Source of the DNA: Azospirillum sp. OGB3
Lineage (GTDB): Bacteria > Pseudomonadota > Alphaproteobacteria > Azospirillales > Azospirillaceae
Reading direction: 5' to 3'
DNA length: 64,000 nt
Assembly: GCF_014192915.1 (NCBI RefSeq)
Contig: NZ_JACHYN010000021.1
Coordinates: forward strand, 1-64,000
The notes beneath the pieces are model-generated. The model was given only the letters and a program-made list of their open reading frames with translations. It made no database searches and was not told the origin of the DNA. The translations under genes and the position numbers were made by a program. This document shows positions 52,875 through 62,637 of this stretch, piece after piece. How positions within the stretch are numbered: the first letter of the stretch is position 1; each line of letters begins with the position of its first letter.

Positions 52875-54530
52875 GTGACCGACGCCCGGCACAACCCGTA
52901 CGAGACCGACCTCGACCAGAACGCCGCCAACACGGTGCCGCTGTCGCCGCTCTCGTTCCTGCGCCGCACCGCCGCCGTCTACCCGCAGCGCACCGCCGTG
53001 ATCCACGGCCCGGTCCGCCGCACCTGGGCGGAGACCTACGAGCGTTGCGTGCGCCTCGCCTCGGCGCTGGCGAAGCGCGGCATCGGGCTTGGCGACACGG
53101 TCGCGGTGATGGCTCCCAACACCCCGGAAACCTTCGAGGCGCATTTCGGTGTCCCGATGGTCGGTGCGGTCCTGAACGCCCTGAACATCCGCCTGGACGC
53201 CGAGGCGCTGGCTTTCATCCTGGAGCATGGCGAGGCCAAGGTCCTGCTGACCGACCGGGAGTTCTCCGGCGTCATCTCCAAGGCCGTCCACATGCTGGAG
53301 CCGAAGCGCCGCCCGATCGTCATCGACATCGACGACCCGCAGGCCAAGGGCGGCGAGCTGATCGGCGAGCAGACCTACGAGCAGTTCCTGGAGACCGGCG
53401 ACCCGGCCTATGAGTGGGCGATGCCGTCCGGCGAGTGGCAGGCCATCGCGCTGAACTACACCAGCGGCACCACCGGCAACCCCAAGGGCGTCGTCTACCA
53501 TCACCGCGGCGCCTATCTGAACGCCATGGGCAACGTGCTGACCTGGGCGATGCCGCACCATCCGGTCTATCTGTGGACCCTGCCGATGTTCCACTGCAAC
53601 GGCTGGTGCTTCCCCTGGACGGTCACCGCCATGGCCGGCACCAACGTCTGCGTGCGCACCATCACCGCCAAGGGGATCTACGACGCGCTGGCCGACCTCG
53701 GCGTCACCCACATGTGCGGCGCGCCCATCATCATGGGCCTGATCGTCAACGCGCCGGAGGACCAGAAGCGGGAGATCCCGCGCGGCGTCAAGATGATGAC
53801 CGCCGGCGCCGCCCCACCCGCCGCGGTGATCGAGAAGATCGAACGGATGGGTTTCGACGTCACCCACGTCTATGGCCTGACCGAGGTCTACGGACCGGTC
53901 ACCATCTGCGCCTGGCACGAGCACTGGAACGACCTGCCGCTGGAGGAGCGTGCGGCGCTGAAGGCGCGGCAGGGCGTGAACTACGCCACGCTGGAAGGGC
54001 TGATGGTCGCCGACCCCAACACGCTCCAGCCGACCCGCAAGGACGGCGTGACGATGGGCGAGATCTTCATGCGCGGCAACACCGTCATGAAGGGATATCT
54101 GAAGAACCCTCGGGCGACGCAGGAGGCCTTCTCCGGCGGCTGGTTCCACACCGGCGACCTCGGCGTCTGGCACCCCGACGGCTACATCGAGCTGAAGGAC
54201 CGCTCGAAGGACATCATCATCTCCGGCGGCGAGAACATCTCGACCATCGAGGTCGAATCGGTGCTCTACAAGCATCCGGACATCGTCGAGGCCGCCGTGG
54301 TCGCCCGCCCGGACGAGAAGTGGGGCGAGACGCCCTGCGCCTTCGTCACCGTCAAGGAGGGCAAGCAGCTGACCGAGGCGGAGGTGATCGCCTATTGCCG
54401 CGAGCATCTGGCCCACTTCAAGTGCCCGCGCACCGTCGTCTTCACCGCCCTGCCGAAGACCTCGACCGGCAAGATTCAGAAATATGTGCTGCGTGATCAG
54501 GCCCGCGCACTGAACGGAGCGAAGGTGTGA
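52875..54530 (+). CDS. Acyl-CoA synthetase (AMP-binding), DmdB/long-chain type
   Basis: 551 residues, ANL superfamily. AMP-binding core YTSGTTGNPKGVVYHHRG, MFHCNGWCFPWT, YGLTEVYGP, then WFHTGDLGVWHPDGYIELKDRSKD and the catalytic Lys in KTSTGKIQKY. These features place it with methylmercaptopropionate-CoA ligase and long-chain/medium-chain acyl-CoA ligases. It activates a carboxylic acid to its acyl-CoA; the exact substrate is unknown. GTG start at 52875 with GGGAGG. Overlaps the next gene by GTGA. Confidence 0.93.
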   Translation: MTDARHNPYETDLDQNAANTVPLSPLSFLRRTAAVYPQRTAVIHGPVRRTWAETYERCVRLASALAKRGIGLGDTVAVMAPNTPETFEAHFGVPMVGAVLNALNIRLDAEALAFILEHGEAKVLLTDREFSGVISKAVHMLEPKRRPIVIDIDDPQAKGGELIGEQTYEQFLETGDPAYEWAMPSGEWQAIALNYTSGTTGNPKGVVYHHRGAYLNAMGNVLTWAMPHHPVYLWTLPMFHCNGWCFPWTVTAMAGTNVCVRTITAKGIYDALADLGVTHMCGAPIIMGLIVNAPEDQKREIPRGVKMMTAGAAPPAAVIEKIERMGFDVTHVYGLTEVYGPVTICAWHEHWNDLPLEERAALKARQGVNYATLEGLMVADPNTLQPTRKDGVTMGEIFMRGNTVMKGYLKNPRATQEAFSGGWFHTGDLGVWHPDGYIELKDRSKDIIISGGENISTIEVESVLYKHPDIVEAAVVARPDEKWGETPCAFVTVKEGKQLTEAEVIAYCREHLAHFKCPRTVVFTALPKTSTGKIQKYVLRDQARALNGAKV

Positions 54531-55747
54531 CCGTTGTGACCGGGGGCTTCGGCTCCCTTCTGCCCGAGGAACGGGCGGACGCCGCGACCCTGGTCCGCCA
54601 GGGTTTCGGCATTCCCCGCGAGTATTTCGACCGGTCGGTGGAGTTGTTCGGGCCGGGTGTGATGCGCGGCCTGCGCGCCGGGCCGGAGACGGGCCGCGCC
54701 GGGCAGCTCGTCGCCTGTGCCGCGGTCTGGCCGATGGACCAATGGTTCGGCGGACGTCCGGTGCCGTCCTGCGGCGTGGCGGCGGTGGCCGTCGATCCGG
54801 CGGAGCAGGGGCGCGGCTACGGCACCGCCCTGATGCGCGGCCTGCTGGAGGAGGCGCGGGCCGGGGGGGCCGCGCTGTCGGTGCTCTACCCGGCGACCCT
54901 GCCGGTCTACACCCGCCTGGGATTCGGACGGGGCGGCGTGTCCTTCGATTGGAGCGCGCCGCCGGCCACCCTGTTCGTCGGACCGTCGCCGGAGGACGGG
55001 TGGATCCGCCGCACCGACGCCAGCGACGCCAGCGTGCTTGCGGCACTACGCCGCAGCCTCCTCGCCACCGCCAACGGCTTGGTGGAGCGCAATGAAGGGC
55101 TGTGGAGCTTCGCCCTCTGTCCGGATGGTGCGCCGTCCGATGTTTACACTTTGGGTGGTCCTGGAGGGCCTGAAGGTTACGTTGCGGTGGCGCCGCCTGC
55201 CGATCGGAAACTCACGGTGGCGGATTTGTGTCTGCTCAGCCCGCGGGCGGTGCGGCTGGCGCAGGGTTTCCTGGCCGGCTACCGGGCGCAGGTCGACCGT
55301 GTCTCCTGGCGCGGCGGGCCCGACGACCCGCTGGTCCTGATGGCGCCCGACAGCGGCCCGCGTGCCGATGCGCGGGACGAGTGGCTGTTGCGCATCCTTG
55401 ACCTTCAGCGTGCTTTGGAAACCCGTGGATATCCACCGGGGGTTGCCGGTGAATTGACGATGGATATTTCCGATGCGGTGTTTCCTGAGAATTCCGGCAA
55501 TTTCAGATTGCGTCTTTCCGATGGAAAGGCCGTCGTGGACCGGGTTTCGAAGAGGATGAGTGGCGGCGCAAAGCCGGCTGGCGCGGTGCTTTCCCTGTCC
55601 ATCGGGGCTCTTGCTGCCCTCTACAGTGGTCACAAAGGCCCCCACGCTCTCCGTCAGGTTGGCCTTCTGCGTGGCGGTGAGGACGCGCTGGCGCTCGCGG
55701 CGCTGTTTTTCTCGGGACCAGCGCCTTGGATGCCGGACCGGTTCTGA
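54527..55747 (+). CDS. Eis-like acetyltransferase (GNAT plus SCP2-like domain)
   Basis: 406 residues. The N-terminal GNAT has VAVDPAEQGRGYGTALMRGLLEEA and YPATLPVYTRLGF; the central domain is GNAT-like; the C-terminal ~110 residues (MDISDAVFPENSGNFRL, ALYSGHKG) resemble the SCP2 sterol carrier domain. This is the Eis arrangement; Eis proteins acetylate aminoglycosides or proteins in mycobacteria, but other members have unknown substrates. It begins with a GTG overlapping the previous stop, so it is translationally coupled to the acyl-CoA synthetase. Confidence 0.88.
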   Translation: MTVVTGGFGSLLPEERADAATLVRQGFGIPREYFDRSVELFGPGVMRGLRAGPETGRAGQLVACAAVWPMDQWFGGRPVPSCGVAAVAVDPAEQGRGYGTALMRGLLEEARAGGAALSVLYPATLPVYTRLGFGRGGVSFDWSAPPATLFVGPSPEDGWIRRTDASDASVLAALRRSLLATANGLVERNEGLWSFALCPDGAPSDVYTLGGPGGPEGYVAVAPPADRKLTVADLCLLSPRAVRLAQGFLAGYRAQVDRVSWRGGPDDPLVLMAPDSGPRADARDEWLLRILDLQRALETRGYPPGVAGELTMDISDAVFPENSGNFRLRLSDGKAVVDRVSKRMSGGAKPAGAVLSLSIGALAALYSGHKGPHALRQVGLLRGGEDALALAALFFSGPAPWMPDRF

Positions 55748-55868
55748 AGCGGTGTTACCAGTTGCGTTTATCAAACCAGAAATTAACCCTTTCTGATGTA
55801 TCCCTTAGAGACAAAGGCATGACGACGGCCAGCCCACAAGGCCGTACGACCCGGGGGAGCCCGATTTC

Positions 55869-58271
55869 ATGACGATTGGAACGCGGATTGCGCTCGGTTT
55901 TGCGGCGGTCCTTCTGATGACGGTTGCCGTGGCGTTCGTTGGTTGGAACAGCCTGCGCACCTACGCCGGACGTGTCGATCTGGCGGCCCACACCGCCGAA
56001 CTGGATGCCCGGCTGAAAACCGTGCGGATCGAGGAGTCCCGCTTCGTCACCGAGCGCGACTCCAAGGCCGCCGACAATGTGCCCGGCATGCTGGACCGGC
56101 TGCGCGACGAGGCGCAGGGCACGCGGTCCGCCCTGGAGGACGCCGGCAGCGTCCGGCTGGTGGACGAGATCCTGGCGGGCATCGCCGGCTACCGCAGCGC
56201 CTTCGCCAATTTCGTCGCCCAGGACCAGGAGGCCCGCGCCCGCACCCAGAGCATGGAGACGCGCGCCCAGGCCCTGCGGGAGATCGCGGAGATGATCGGC
56301 AAGCAGCAGTCCGACCGCTACGACCAGAACATGGTCAGCCTGAAGGACGCGGAGCATGCCGTGCGGCAGAGCCGCGACACCTCCGACCGCGCCGACCGGC
56401 TGATCGAGATGGTGCTGGAGGCGCGGCGCCTGCAGTCCGACTTCGCGCACACCCGCAACCCGGCCACCATGACCGCCGCCGGCGAGGCCATCGCGGCGCT
56501 GCTGGCGAACGCCGAGGCCATCGAGAAGGACCTCGTCGGCACCAACGACGAGGAGCTGGCTCAGCGGATCGTCACCATCGCCGGCGCCTACCGGATGGTG
56601 TTCGAGCAGGCCCGCACCGAGGGCTCCGGCGAGCCGGCCAGCGGCCGCATCCAGGCGCTGGACCGCCACGCCCAGGAAATCCAGAATCTCGCCCACGAGA
56701 TGCAGGAGAACCAGGCGATGGTCTCCAGCGCGCTCCAGGAGGCCGCGAACTTCGCCCAGAGCGAGGTCAACGAGGCCGTCCAGCTGCGCGGCATCGCCAT
56801 GCGCCTGATCCAGGGCGCGCAGTCCGCGATGCTGGGGCAGCGCGACTTCATCCTGATGAACGGCGAGGACGCCCGCAACCGGGTGCATGGCGCGGTCAAG
56901 GAGACGCTGGCGCTCGCCACCCAGGCCGGCGCGGTGCTCGTCGATTCGGAAGGCCGCGCGCTGATCGCCGCGATCACCGAGGCCGCCCAGGCCTTCGACC
57001 GGGAGTTCGCCGCCCTCGTCACGACCAGCGAGAACCAGCGCACCGCCTCCAAGACCATGGCCAAGGCCGCCGGCGACGTCAGCGAGCAGGTGGCCCGTCT
57101 CGTCTCCATCCAGCGCGACGACCGCGAGAACGGGCGCAGCGGGGCGGAGCTGATCATCATCATCGGCGCCGCCGTGGCGCTGGCGCTCGGCATGCTGATG
57201 GCCTGGATCATCGACCGCGCCATCACCCACCCGATGCACGCCATGACCAAGGCGATGGGGCGGCTGGCCGAGGGCGACCTGACGGTGGACATCCCCGGCG
57301 GCAACCGCAAGGACGAGCTGCGCGCGATGGCCGAGGCGCTCAGCGTCTTCAAGGAGAACGCCCTGGAGATGCAGCGCATGGAGGGCGAGCGGGAGGAGAT
57401 GCGCCGGCAGATCGACGCCGACCGCCGCCGCACCATGAACGAGTTCGCCAACGGCTTCGAGCAGGCGGTGTCGGGCGTCGTCCAGTCGCTGACCGAGTCC
57501 GCCGGCAACCTGGGCCGAGACGCGCAGGAAATGTCGTCGGACGCCGCCCTGACCACCGCCAAGTCGAGCGCCGTCGCCGCGGCGTCGGAGCAGGCGTCCA
57601 GCAATGTGCAGACCGTCGCCGCGGCGGCCGAGGAACTGTCCTCCTCCATTGCCGAGATCTCCCGTCAGCTCAACAGCAGCTCCCAGGTGGCGGTCGGTGC
57701 GGCGGCCAAGGCGACCGAGACCAACGGCATCGTCGAGGGTCTGGCCGAGGCGGCTCAGCGCATCGGGCAGGTGGTGGACCTGATCGGCGAGATCGCCGAG
57801 CAGACCAACCTGCTGGCCCTCAATGCCACCATCGAGGCGGCGCGGGCCGGCGAGGCCGGAAAGGGTTTCGCCGTGGTGGCGACGGAGGTCAAGAACCTCG
57901 CCGGCCAGACCGCCAAGGCGACCGAGGAGATCTCCAGCCAGGTGGCGCAGATGCAGGCGGCGACGGGCGGGGCGGTGGGCGCCATCCGCACCATCTCCGA
58001 CGCGGTCGGCACCATCAGCAGCACGGTCACCGAGATTGCCCGCGCCATGGAGCAGCAGGGTCTCGCGACCCGGGAGATCGCCCAGAACGTCAACCAGGCC
58101 GCCGAGGGCACGCAGGAGGTGATGCACCACATCGCCGAGGTGACCAACGCCGCCACCAAGACCGGCGGCGCCGCCGACGCGGTCCTGACCGCCAGCCGCA
58201 CGCTGGCCGGGCAGGCCGAGCATCTGCGGTCCGAGGTGCAGGGCTTCCTGAACAAGGTGCGGACCGCCTGA
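55869..58271 (+). CDS. Methyl-accepting chemotaxis protein with large helical sensor domain
   Basis: 800 residues. A transmembrane helix at 7-30, a ~390-residue all-helical periplasmic region (about 31-420, with RFVTERDSKAADNV, resembling an HBM-type bimodular sensor), a second transmembrane helix near 430-450 (IIIIGAAVALALGMLMAWIID), a HAMP domain, and a signalling domain with the hairpin tip EIAEQTNLLALNATIEAARAGEAGKGFAVVA. No C-terminal CheR-binding pentapeptide. GGGGGAG lies 10 nt before the ATG. The ligand is unknown. Confidence 0.94.
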   Translation: MTIGTRIALGFAAVLLMTVAVAFVGWNSLRTYAGRVDLAAHTAELDARLKTVRIEESRFVTERDSKAADNVPGMLDRLRDEAQGTRSALEDAGSVRLVDEILAGIAGYRSAFANFVAQDQEARARTQSMETRAQALREIAEMIGKQQSDRYDQNMVSLKDAEHAVRQSRDTSDRADRLIEMVLEARRLQSDFAHTRNPATMTAAGEAIAALLANAEAIEKDLVGTNDEELAQRIVTIAGAYRMVFEQARTEGSGEPASGRIQALDRHAQEIQNLAHEMQENQAMVSSALQEAANFAQSEVNEAVQLRGIAMRLIQGAQSAMLGQRDFILMNGEDARNRVHGAVKETLALATQAGAVLVDSEGRALIAAITEAAQAFDREFAALVTTSENQRTASKTMAKAAGDVSEQVARLVSIQRDDRENGRSGAELIIIIGAAVALALGMLMAWIIDRAITHPMHAMTKAMGRLAEGDLTVDIPGGNRKDELRAMAEALSVFKENALEMQRMEGEREEMRRQIDADRRRTMNEFANGFEQAVSGVVQSLTESAGNLGRDAQEMSSDAALTTAKSSAVAAASEQASSNVQTVAAAAEELSSSIAEISRQLNSSSQVAVGAAAKATETNGIVEGLAEAAQRIGQVVDLIGEIAEQTNLLALNATIEAARAGEAGKGFAVVATEVKNLAGQTAKATEEISSQVAQMQAATGGAVGAIRTISDAVGTISSTVTEIARAMEQQGLATREIAQNVNQAAEGTQEVMHHIAEVTNAATKTGGAADAVLTASRTLAGQAEHLRSEVQGFLNKVRTA

Positions 58272-58371
58272 TCCGGTGGGCCGGAGAGGCGAACCTGCCC
58301 CCGGCCCGTGCCCGTTGCTTTCGCACGGGGCATCTGTTAAGCCGCGCCGAGCCTCACGGACGCGAGATCCC

Positions 58372-59607
58372 ATGGACTTCCCCTTGTCACAGCGCGATTC
58401 CACACGGGGGATTCCCGACGCGCTGCTGGCCGGTTTGGCCGGCGCCGCGGCGCTGGCGCTCGGCCCGCTGGCTTCCATGGCGCCACGCGGGCTGCCGGTC
58501 TGGGCCATCCTGATCGGTCTGATCGGGCTGGCCGGTCTGGCCCGCCGCGGCGCCTTGGGACGTCTGCGGCGGGCGATGCCCGGCACCGTGGTGGTTCTCG
58601 CCTTCCTGGCCTTGGCCGCCCTGTCCATCCTGTGGAGCCCGTCGCCGCGCGCCGGCCTGACGGTGGTGGAGATCGCCTACATCGGCCTCGGCGCCCTGGC
58701 TGGCGGGGCGTGGCTGTCCTCGCTGCCGGGGGTGGAGGCGCGTCGGCTGATCGGCCTGTTCCTGATCGGGGTGTTCGCCGGGGTCCTGCTGTTCGCGGTG
58801 GAGGCCGCGCTGGATTTCCCGCTGCACCGCTGGTGGAACCACGTGCCGGCGGGCGCCGAGATCGCCGAAACCAACGTGCCCAAGCGCACAGCGGTGCTGC
58901 TCTGCCTGCTGGTCTGGCCGGCGGCGATGGCGCTCGACCGGGCCGGGCGGCGCGGGGCGGCGGTCGCCCTGCCGGTCATCTTCGCCGGTGCCTGCCTGCT
59001 GCTGACCAGCCGTTCGGCCATGCTCGGCATCGCCGTCGGTGGGGTGGCCTTCGTGCTGGCCGTCTGGTCGCCGCGGCTGGTCCGCAGGGCGCTGGCGGCG
59101 GTCCTCGCGGTGGCCTTCACCTTTGTGCTGCCGCTGGCTCTGCTGTTCGACCGCGTGCTGAACCTGGATGGCGCCGCTTGGCTGTTCCATTCCGCCCGGC
59201 ATCGGGTGGAGATCTGGGGTATGGCGGCCAACCGGGCGCTGGAGACGCCGGTCTTCGGGCAGGGCATCGACGCCTCCCGCGCGCTGGACCCGGACGGGGC
59301 GGTGTCGCGCTTCGGCACGTTGACCGACAGCCTTCTGCCGCTGCATCCCCACAACGCCTTCCTGCAGGTCTGGCTGGAGCTTGGCGTGGTCGGCGCCGGG
59401 CTGGCCCTGGCGGCGACGCTGCTGCTGCTGTTCGGCACCGGGCGGATGGAGCGGCGGCTGCAACCCTTCGCGCTGGCCCTGTTCGCGTCGGCGCTGGCGA
59501 TGGCGAGCACAGCCTACGGCATCTGGCAGGCGTGGTGGATGGGCGGCATGCTCGCCGCCGGCCTGATGCTCCGGCTGGCCGCCCGCACCCCGGCGGGGGG
59601 CACGTGA
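58372..59607 (+). CDS. O-antigen ligase / Wzy-like polymerase membrane protein
   Basis: 411 residues, 11-12 transmembrane helices. The Wzy_C-type segments are RSAMLGIAVGG and a periplasmic loop around HRVEIWGMAANRALETPVFGQGIDASR with LHPHNAFLQVWLELGVVG, as in the O-antigen ligase superfamily. Likely ligates or polymerises glycan on an undecaprenyl carrier at the inner membrane. It is the first gene of a 3-gene cassette, overlapping the GT9 gene by 4 nt. Confidence 0.9.
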   Translation: MDFPLSQRDSTRGIPDALLAGLAGAAALALGPLASMAPRGLPVWAILIGLIGLAGLARRGALGRLRRAMPGTVVVLAFLALAALSILWSPSPRAGLTVVEIAYIGLGALAGGAWLSSLPGVEARRLIGLFLIGVFAGVLLFAVEAALDFPLHRWWNHVPAGAEIAETNVPKRTAVLLCLLVWPAAMALDRAGRRGAAVALPVIFAGACLLLTSRSAMLGIAVGGVAFVLAVWSPRLVRRALAAVLAVAFTFVLPLALLFDRVLNLDGAAWLFHSARHRVEIWGMAANRALETPVFGQGIDASRALDPDGAVSRFGTLTDSLLPLHPHNAFLQVWLELGVVGAGLALAATLLLLFGTGRMERRLQPFALALFASALAMASTAYGIWQAWWMGGMLAAGLMLRLAARTPAGGT

Positions 59608-60548
59608 CGGTGGAAGGCGGCACCGGACCCCGTCGCGTCTTGGTCATCAAGCTGGGGGCCTTCGGCGATTTCTTCCTCGCCCAGACCGCCTTTTCGGCCA
59701 TCCGTCGGCACCATGGCGGCGACCATCTGACGCTGCTGACCCTGCCGTCCCTGGCCCCGCTCGCCCGCCTCAGCGGCCTGTTCGACGACGTGCTGGAGGA
59801 CCCGCGGGGGCGTTCCCTCGGAGCCTACTGGCGCGTCCGCCGGCTGTTGCGCGCCGGTCGCTTCGACCGGGTCTACGATCTCCAGGCGCAGCGGCGCACC
59901 GACCGCTATTTCTGGCTGCTCACTCCCGGTCCCTGGCCGGAATGGTCGGGAACGGCACGGGGCGCCTCGCACCGCGACCAGTATCCGGGCCGCCGCAAGG
60001 TGCCGGTGATCGAGCGTTACACCCGGCAATTGGCCCCCTTCGGCATCGTGCCGGACGCGGTGCCCGATCTGTCCTGGCTTGACGCCGACACCGGCGGTTT
60101 CGGCATCGCCGCGCCCTACGCCCTGCTGATCCCCGGCTCCTCCCCCGGACGGCCCGACAAGCGCTGGCCGGTGGAACGCTATGGCGAACTGGCGTGTCTG
60201 CTGGCGGCGCGCGGGATCACGCCGGTGGTTCTGGGCACGGCCATCGAAGCGGACCTCGCCCGGGCCATAACCGCCGCCTGTCCGCAGGCGGTGGACCTGA
60301 CCAGCCGCACCAGCGTGCCGGAAATCGCCGGGCTGGCCCGCCGGGCCTGGGCAACGGTCGGCAACGACACCGGCCCCACCCATCTGGTGGCCTCGGTCGG
60401 CTGTCCGACCCTGGGACTTTTTTGTGACGCGTCCGTCCCCATCCAGGCCAACGGGCCGCGCATGGTCGTCCACCACCGCCCGTCCTTCGCCGATATGGAC
60501 GCGGCGGGCGTGCTGGCGGCGATGGACGCTCTTCCACCGAACCGGTAG
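59604..60548 (+). CDS. Glycosyltransferase family 9 (heptosyltransferase-like) protein
   Basis: 314 residues. N-terminal VLVIKLGAFGDFFLAQTAFSAIRRHHGG and C-terminal LLIPGSSPGRPDKRWP, VGNDTGPTHLVASVGCPTLGLF are GT9 hallmarks. Probably transfers a heptose or related sugar to a surface glycan in the cytosol. GTG start overlapping the Wzy stop; the gap to the next gene is 28 nt. Confidence 0.93.
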   Translation: MTVEGGTGPRRVLVIKLGAFGDFFLAQTAFSAIRRHHGGDHLTLLTLPSLAPLARLSGLFDDVLEDPRGRSLGAYWRVRRLLRAGRFDRVYDLQAQRRTDRYFWLLTPGPWPEWSGTARGASHRDQYPGRRKVPVIERYTRQLAPFGIVPDAVPDLSWLDADTGGFGIAAPYALLIPGSSPGRPDKRWPVERYGELACLLAARGITPVVLGTAIEADLARAITAACPQAVDLTSRTSVPEIAGLARRAWATVGNDTGPTHLVASVGCPTLGLFCDASVPIQANGPRMVVHHRPSFADMDAAGVLAAMDALPPNR

Positions 60549-60576
60549 AGTGCCGGCCGGCCATTTTCCAGGAGCC

Positions 60577-61572
60577 ATGAAGGATTTGAGCAGCCAGGAC
60601 GCCGGCGCCATGCCCACCGAAGCGGTCACCCTGCCCGAGGGAAAGCCGGGCGGGCGCCTGATGCTGTTGGCCAAGCTGGCGGTGACCCTGGCGGTCCTCG
60701 GCGTTCTTGGCGCCAAGGCCGACTGGCCGGCGCTGCTGGAGCGGGTCGCCGGCGCGGACCCCGTCTGGCTGGCCGCCGGCTTCACGGCGAAGGTGCTGGC
60801 CGTGCTCTGCGCCGGGGAGCGCTGGCGCGACGCCTTGTGCGCCGCGGGCGAGCGGGTTTCGCACAGGCTGGCGATGCGGCTGATGTTCACCGGCCTGTTC
60901 TTCGGGCAGGTGCTGCCGGGGGCGCTGGGCGGCGACGTGGTGCGCGGCTGGCTGACCTACCGGGGCGGGGCGTCCTCCGCCGCCGTGGTGCTGGCGCTGG
61001 TGCTGGACCGCTTGCTGGCCCTGGTCGGCTGCATCCTCCTGCTGTTTGCTGGCCTGCCGCATCTCGTCGCCACCGCGCCGCCCTCGGTCGCCTGGGCCGG
61101 GCCGGCGGCGGTCTTCCTGCTCGCCATCGCCATGATCGCGGGGCTCCAGGCGGACCGTCTTCCGCTGCCGGGTGTCCTGCTGCGCCCGCCGGTCCGGGCG
61201 ATGCAGGCGCAGGTCGCGCGGTTGCGCGCGGCCCTGGTCAGCCGCGCGGCGCTGGCCGGGCTGCTGCACAGCGCGGCGGTGCATATGTGCACCGTCTTCG
61301 CGGTGATCGCCTACGCCCAGGCGCTGGGCATTCCCGTGCGGGTCCTGGACGCGCTGGCCGTCGTGCCGATGACGATCTTCGCGGCGGCCCTGCCCATCTC
61401 GCTGAACGGATGGGGCGTGCGGGAGGGGGCCTTCGTCGCCGGCTTCGCGCTCTACGGCCTCGGCGCCACCGACGCGTTGGCTTTGTCGCTGATGATCGGG
61501 CTTTCGGTGACCCTGTCGTCGCTGCCGGGCGGCCTGCTCTGGCTCAGCCTGAAGAGGTCTGCGCGCTCCTGA
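60577..61572 (+). CDS. Lysylphosphatidylglycerol synthase-type transmembrane protein (AglD-like flippase candidate)
   Basis: 331 residues with about eight transmembrane helices (LMLLAKLAVTLAVLGVLG, FFGQVLPGALGGDVVRGWLTYRGG, PISLNGWGVREGAFVAGF, GLSVTLSSLPGGLLWL). UPF0104/AglD family; proteins of this family sit beside glycan genes and may flip or move lipid-linked sugars. The ATG at 60577 has AGGAG close upstream; MPTEAV at 60610 is a second option. Its 3' end overlaps queG (opposite strand) by 29 nt. Confidence 0.85.
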   Translation: MKDLSSQDAGAMPTEAVTLPEGKPGGRLMLLAKLAVTLAVLGVLGAKADWPALLERVAGADPVWLAAGFTAKVLAVLCAGERWRDALCAAGERVSHRLAMRLMFTGLFFGQVLPGALGGDVVRGWLTYRGGASSAAVVLALVLDRLLALVGCILLLFAGLPHLVATAPPSVAWAGPAAVFLLAIAMIAGLQADRLPLPGVLLRPPVRAMQAQVARLRAALVSRAALAGLLHSAAVHMCTVFAVIAYAQALGIPVRVLDALAVVPMTIFAAALPISLNGWGVREGAFVAGFALYGLGATDALALSLMIGLSVTLSSLPGGLLWLSLKRSARS

Positions 61573-62617
61573 GCCGGGCCAGCGCCCAGCCGGCGGCGTC
61601 GCGAACCACGTCGCTCGGGTCTTCCAGAAGGCGTTCTGCCGCCCGTTCGGCTGCTGCGGCGTGGCGGGCGTCACCGCTGTTGCCCAGAGCCACCAGGACG
61701 TTGCGCACGAAGCGGTCGCGGCCGATCCGCTTGATCGGGGACCCGCTGAAGACCTGCCGGAAGCCCGCATCGTCCAACTGCGCCAGATCGGCCAGCCGTG
61801 GCGCCGTCAGCTCCGCCCGCGGCAGGAAGGCCGCCTCGCGCGAGCGCCGGGCGAACTTGTTCCAGGGGCAGGCGGCCAGGCAGTCGTCGCAGCCGTAGAT
61901 GCGGTTGCCCATCAGCGGGCGCAGCTCCTCCGGGATCGGCCCCTTGTGCTCGATGGTCAGGTAGGAGATGCAGCGCCGGGCATCCAACTGGTTGGGGGCG
62001 GGGAAGGCGGCGGTGGGGCAGGCGTCCAGGCAACGCCGGCACTGGCCGCAGCGGTCAACCCCCGGCGAGTCCGGCGGCAGGTCCAGCGTCGTGTAGACCT
62101 CGCCCAGGAACAGCCAGGAGCCGTGGGAGCGCGACACGAGGTTGGTGTGCTTGCCCTGCCAGCCCAGCCCGGCCTTCTCGGCCAACGGCTTTTCCATCAC
62201 CGGGGCGGTGTCGACGAAGACCTTCAGCTCCGCCTTGAAACGGTGGGCGATCCATTGGCCCAGCGTCTTCAGCCGGCCCTTGATGAGGTCGTGGTAGTCC
62301 CGGTTCTTCGCATAGACCGACACGATGCCGCGGTCGGGATGCGCCAGCAGGGCGCGGGGGTCCTCCGCCGGGGCGTAGCTGGTGCCGAGCGCGATGACGG
62401 TCCTCGCCTCCGGCCACAGGGCCCGGGGATGGGCGCGGCGGTCGGCCTTGTCCTCCATCCAGCCCATGTCGCCGTGCCGGCCCTGGCTCAGGAATTCGGC
62501 CAGCCGCGCCTTGGCCTCCTCGCCCAGCTCCGCCCGCGCGAAGCCGACCGCGTCGAAGCCCAGCGACAGGGCGCGGTCGCGGATGGCTTCACGGGTGGAG
62601 GTGTCTGGGTCGGACAT
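61544..62617 (-). CDS. queG: Epoxyqueuosine reductase
   Basis: 357 residues. The N-terminal part holds the cobalamin-binding-like domain; the two [4Fe-4S] motifs are C190-x2-C193-x2-C196-x3-C200 and C243-x2-C246-x3-C250 with an extra C216; a HEAT-like C-terminal repeat region (VRNVLVALGNSGD) follows. It reduces epoxyqueuosine to queuosine in the wobble position of tRNA-Tyr/His/Asn/Asp. In the queuosine cluster with queF and tgt. Confidence 0.96.
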   Translation of the reverse strand: MSDPDTSTREAIRDRALSLGFDAVGFARAELGEEAKARLAEFLSQGRHGDMGWMEDKADRRAHPRALWPEARTVIALGTSYAPAEDPRALLAHPDRGIVSVYAKNRDYHDLIKGRLKTLGQWIAHRFKAELKVFVDTAPVMEKPLAEKAGLGWQGKHTNLVSRSHGSWLFLGEVYTTLDLPPDSPGVDRCGQCRRCLDACPTAAFPAPNQLDARRCISYLTIEHKGPIPEELRPLMGNRIYGCDDCLAACPWNKFARRSREAAFLPRAELTAPRLADLAQLDDAGFRQVFSGSPIKRIGRDRFVRNVLVALGNSGDARHAAAAERAAERLLEDPSDVVRDAAGWALARLRSAQTSSG

Positions 62618-62637
62618 GGTGATTTTGAGCTGCTTAA

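Noticed and set aside
51312..55046. Long minus-strand open frame opposite YbjN, proC, ybaK and the acyl-CoA synthetase
   Set aside because: Composition is that of an antisense shadow, and four well-defined genes occupy the plus strand.
55757..55777. Sigma-54-like sequence GG-N11-GC upstream of the chemoreceptor
   Set aside because: The spacing is 11 and not 10 nt, and the -24 box does not match.
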